From the NCBI GenBank assembly GCA_947097535.1, contig CAMURM010000076.1, positions 1 to 7,015 of the forward strand: 7,015 nucleotides of DNA, in the 5' to 3' direction. Positions 4,396 through 7,015 of the stretch are shown piece after piece. This DNA is from an uncultured Selenomonas sp. GTDB lineage: Bacteria; Bacillota; Negativicutes; Selenomonadales; Selenomonadaceae. Numbering within the stretch: position 1 is the stretch's first letter; each line of letters starts with the position of its first letter. The translations under genes were made by a program, and so were the position numbers. Under the pieces are notes generated by a model. The model worked only from the letters and a program-made list of their open reading frames with translations. It was not told the DNA's origin and did not search any database.

Positions 4396-7015
4396 GTGAG
4401 CAGCATTTTCCAGAAGTTCCGTTATCTTATCCCGAAGGAGCGGACGGCGAGCGGCCACCAACAGATTCATGAGGGCGGGCGCGACTGGGAGAACATGTAC
4501 CGCGACCGCTGGTCGTTCGACAAGACGGTGCGCTCGACGCACGGCGTGAACTGTACGGGTTCGTGCAGCTGGAACATCTATGTGAAGGACGGCCTCGTGG
4601 CATGGGAGAATCAGGCGATGGATTATCCTGAGACTTCGCCCGACATGCCGGACTTCGAGCCTCGCGGCTGTCCGCGCGGCGCGACGTTCTCGTGGTATCT
4701 CTACAGCCCGCTGCGCATCAAGTACCCGTACCTCAGGAGCGATCTCGCGGAGCTTTGGCGTGAGGCGAAGAAGAGCCATAAGACGGCACTTGAGGCGTGG
4801 CGCAGCATCGCCGACGATCCCGCGAAGAAGAAGCGCTACAAGGCGGCGCGCGGCATGGGCGGCTTTGTGCGCTCGAATTGGGACGAGGTGTCGGAGCTCA
4901 TCGCCTCGTCGCTTCTCTACACGGTAGAAAAGTACGGTCCGGACCGCAACTTCGGCTTTTCCGTCATTCCCGCGAAGTCGATGCTCAGTTATGCTGCAGG
5001 ACTTCGCTTCATGCAGCTCATGGGCGGCGCGGGTCTTTCCTTCTACGACTGGTACGCCGATCTGCCGCCGGCAAGCCCGCAGGTCTGGGGCGACCAGACG
5101 GACGTGCCGGAGTCGAGCGATTGGTACAATGCGGGCTACATCATCACCTGGGGCTCGAACGTGCCGCTGACGCGCACGCCCGACGCGCATTTCTTGACGG
5201 AGGTGCGCTACAAGGGCACGAAGGTCGTCTCCGTCGCGCCCGACTACGCGGAGTCGACGACGGTCGCCGACACGTGGATCAGCCTGCACACGGGCAGCGA
5301 CGCAGCGCTCGCCATGGCGATGGGGCACGTCATCCTGAAGGAGTACTACATCGACAAGGAAGTGCCTTTCTTCGTCGACTATGTGCGCCGCTTCACGGAT
5401 TTCCCGTTCCTCGTACTCCTCGACGAGAAGGAGGACGGCAGTTTCTTGCCCGGACGCTTCCTCAACGCGAAGGACATGGGACGCGCCGACGAGAAGCACG
5501 CCGACTTCAAGTTCTACGTCGTGGATGAGATGACGGAAAGGCTCGTCGTGCCGAACGGAACGATGGGCGACCGCTGGGATCGTCAGGCAAAGTGGAATCT
5601 CAAAGAAGAGGACAGCGACACGGGCGAGGCAATCAAGGCGCGGCTTTCCGTCCTCGACGTCAAGGATGACGCGGTCGAAGTCACTCTGCCGTACTTCGGT
5701 ACGGAGCGCGAGGAAATGCTCTTAAAGCGCATGGTGCCTGTAAAGAAGATCAAGACGGCGGCGGGCGAGCGCCTCGTGACGACGGTCTACGACCTGACGA
5801 TGGCGAACTATGCGATCGACCGCGGCCTCGGCGGTGAGGCGGCCTCGTCCTACGAGGATGATGTGCCGTATACGCCGCATTGGCAGGAAAAGTACACGGG
5901 CGTCTCGCCCGAGCTTGCCATTCATACGGCGCGTGAGATGGCGGACAACTCGATCAAGACGGACGGCAGAACCATGGTCATCATGGGTGCGGGCATCAAC
6001 CACTGGTACAACGCCGACATCATCTACCGCACGATCTTGAACCTCCTGCTCTTCATCGGAGCGGAAGGCAGGAACGGCGGCGGCTGGGCGCACTACGTCG
6101 GGCAGGAGAAGCTGCGTCCGGCGGAGGGCTGGGCGCGCGTCATGACGGCGACGGACTGGCAGCCGGCGGCGCGTCTGCAGAACAGCACATCGTTCTTCTA
6201 CTTCGGCACCGATCAGTGGCGGAGCGACGAGATCGACACGGAGCAGATTGTCGCGGCGACGGGCAAGCCGCGCTACCGCCACCCCGGCGACTACAACGTG
6301 CTCGCGGCGCGACTCGGCTGGCTGCCATCCTACCCGACGTTCAACAAGAGCGGGCAGAAGATCATCGACGAGGCGAAGGCAGCGGGTCATGAGGACTTCG
6401 AGGACGTGAAGAAGTTCGTCGCCGAAAGCCTCAAGAAGGGCGAGCTGAACTTCTCGGCGGAAGATCCCGACGCGCCCGAGAATTTCCCGCGCAACCTCTT
6501 CATCTGGCGCGCGAACCTCATCACTTCGTCGTCGAAGGGGCACGAATACTTCCTCAAGTATCTGCTCGGCACAAAGAACGGTCTTTTCGCCGAGGAGAAG
6601 TGCCCGACGCGCCCGACGGAGATCCGTTGGCGCGAGGAGCAGGAGATCAGTCAGCCCGGCGGCGCGGCCGAGGGCAAGCTCGATCTGCTCATCGACCTCG
6701 ATTTCCGCATGGCAGGCTCGGCGCTTTATTCCGACGTCGTGCTGCCGACGGCGACGTGGTACGAGAAGACCGACCTCTCCTCGACGGACATGCATCCGTT
6801 TGTCCATCCGTTCCAGCCTGCCGTCGATCCCCTGTGGGAGGCGCGCACGGACTGGGATATCTTCCGCACGCTCGCCGAGGCCGTCTCGCGCGTCGCCAAG
6901 GAAGCGGGCATGAAGCCGTATACGGATGTCGTCGTCGTGCCTCTGCAGCACGATACGGAAGGCGAGACGGCGCAGCCCGAGGGTCGGATTCGCGACTGGA
7001 AGAAGGGCGACTGCG
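4396..7015 (+). CDS. narG: Respiratory nitrate reductase alpha subunit NarG, N-terminal ~873 residues (3' end outside window)
   Basis: This is the catalytic subunit of membrane-bound, cytoplasm-facing nitrate reductase, which reduces nitrate to nitrite with quinol electrons passed through NarI and NarH. It closely resembles E. coli NarG along its whole visible length. With GTG 4396 as residue 1, the FS0 [4Fe-4S] ligands are H49, C53 and C57 (HGVNCTGSCSW) and C92 (EPRGCPRGA). The aspartate that coordinates molybdenum is D218 in LSFYDWYADLPPASPQ. Bis-MGD-pocket landmarks include TWGSNVPLTRTPDAHF (251-266), GGGWAHYVGQEKLRP (561-575) and LYSDVVLPTATWYEK (777-791). The N-terminus FQKFRYLIPK aligns with FLDRFRYFKQK of E. 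coli NarG, supporting the GTG start. No stop is met; the family is usually ~1,220-1,250 residues, so about 70% is present. narH, narJ and narI would be expected downstream. The divergent mod operon supplies its metal. Nothing looks truncated or shifted. Confidence 0.97.
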   Translation, partial: MSSIFQKFRYLIPKERTASGHQQIHEGGRDWENMYRDRWSFDKTVRSTHGVNCTGSCSWNIYVKDGLVAWENQAMDYPETSPDMPDFEPRGCPRGATFSWYLYSPLRIKYPYLRSDLAELWREAKKSHKTALEAWRSIADDPAKKKRYKAARGMGGFVRSNWDEVSELIASSLLYTVEKYGPDRNFGFSVIPAKSMLSYAAGLRFMQLMGGAGLSFYDWYADLPPASPQVWGDQTDVPESSDWYNAGYIITWGSNVPLTRTPDAHFLTEVRYKGTKVVSVAPDYAESTTVADTWISLHTGSDAALAMAMGHVILKEYYIDKEVPFFVDYVRRFTDFPFLVLLDEKEDGSFLPGRFLNAKDMGRADEKHADFKFYVVDEMTERLVVPNGTMGDRWDRQAKWNLKEEDSDTGEAIKARLSVLDVKDDAVEVTLPYFGTEREEMLLKRMVPVKKIKTAAGERLVTTVYDLTMANYAIDRGLGGEAASSYEDDVPYTPHWQEKYTGVSPELAIHTAREMADNSIKTDGRTMVIMGAGINHWYNADIIYRTILNLLLFIGAEGRNGGGWAHYVGQEKLRPAEGWARVMTATDWQPAARLQNSTSFFYFGTDQWRSDEIDTEQIVAATGKPRYRHPGDYNVLAARLGWLPSYPTFNKSGQKIIDEAKAAGHEDFEDVKKFVAESLKKGELNFSAEDPDAPENFPRNLFIWRANLITSSSKGHEYFLKYLLGTKNGLFAEEKCPTRPTEIRWREEQEISQPGGAAEGKLDLLIDLDFRMAGSALYSDVVLPTATWYEKTDLSSTDMHPFVHPFQPAVDPLWEARTDWDIFRTLAEAVSRVAKEAGMKPYTDVVVVPLQHDTEGETAQPEGRIRDWKKGDC

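Noticed and set aside
4258..5499. 413-codon open frame on the minus strand opposite narG
   Set aside because: It is antisense to well-conserved NarG sequence; its composition is Arg/His/Val/Ala-rich as expected from the complement of GC-rich codons, and it shows no family motif.
5722..6951. 409-codon open frame on the minus strand opposite narG
   Set aside because: Same reason: it mirrors the narG codon pattern, is rich in Arg and Leu, and has no recognisable domain or ribosome site.
1..7015. CRISPR arrays, tRNA or rRNA genes, phage or transposase genes
   Set aside because: I saw no regularly spaced repeats, no tRNA-like or rRNA-like sequence, and no integrase or transposase coding sequence on either strand.

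Overview
The window looks like part of a GC-rich chromosome from an anaerobic or facultative bacterium that respires nitrate. Firmicutes-type ribosome binding sites (AGGAGG-like), a lipoprotein ModA, a DUF1848 gene and a group II branched-chain aminotransferase would fit the Negativicutes (Selenomonas-like). This placement rests on recalled protein families and base composition, not on any search, and is moderate at best.

Layout. Positions 1-506 (+) hold the 3' end of a branched-chain amino acid aminotransferase gene (ilvE). Positions 507-658 hold a long imperfect hairpin that looks like a small mobile or repeat element, a short perfect palindrome, and a strong intrinsic terminator. Positions 659-1563 (+) hold a DUF1848 gene whose conserved N-terminus and main body lie in different frames, so it is probably a pseudogene. 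After a convergent spacer with a hairpin, positions 1644-4141 (-) carry a tightly packed molybdate ABC transporter operon, transcribed modA, modC, modB. The divergent intergenic region, 4142-4395, is AT-rich and full of regulatory sequence. From 4396 (+) to the window edge runs the first ~873 codons of narG, the molybdenum catalytic subunit of respiratory nitrate reductase. No stop codon is reached.

How the genes fit together. NarG needs molybdenum as a bis-MGD cofactor, and ModABC imports molybdate, so the two divergent units make one functional module: metal supply and metal-dependent respiratory enzyme. Between them lie two sites of the form GTGA-N6-TTAC, typical of the CRP/FNR regulator family. 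One is centred about 42 bp upstream of the predicted narG start point, the usual class II activator position. The other lies about 58 bp upstream of the predicted modA start point. A further palindrome overlaps the modA -10 box and could be an operator for a molybdate-responsive repressor. The most useful observations here are this shared control region, the broken DUF1848 gene and the hairpin element after ilvE. I saw no evidence for a wholly new system.
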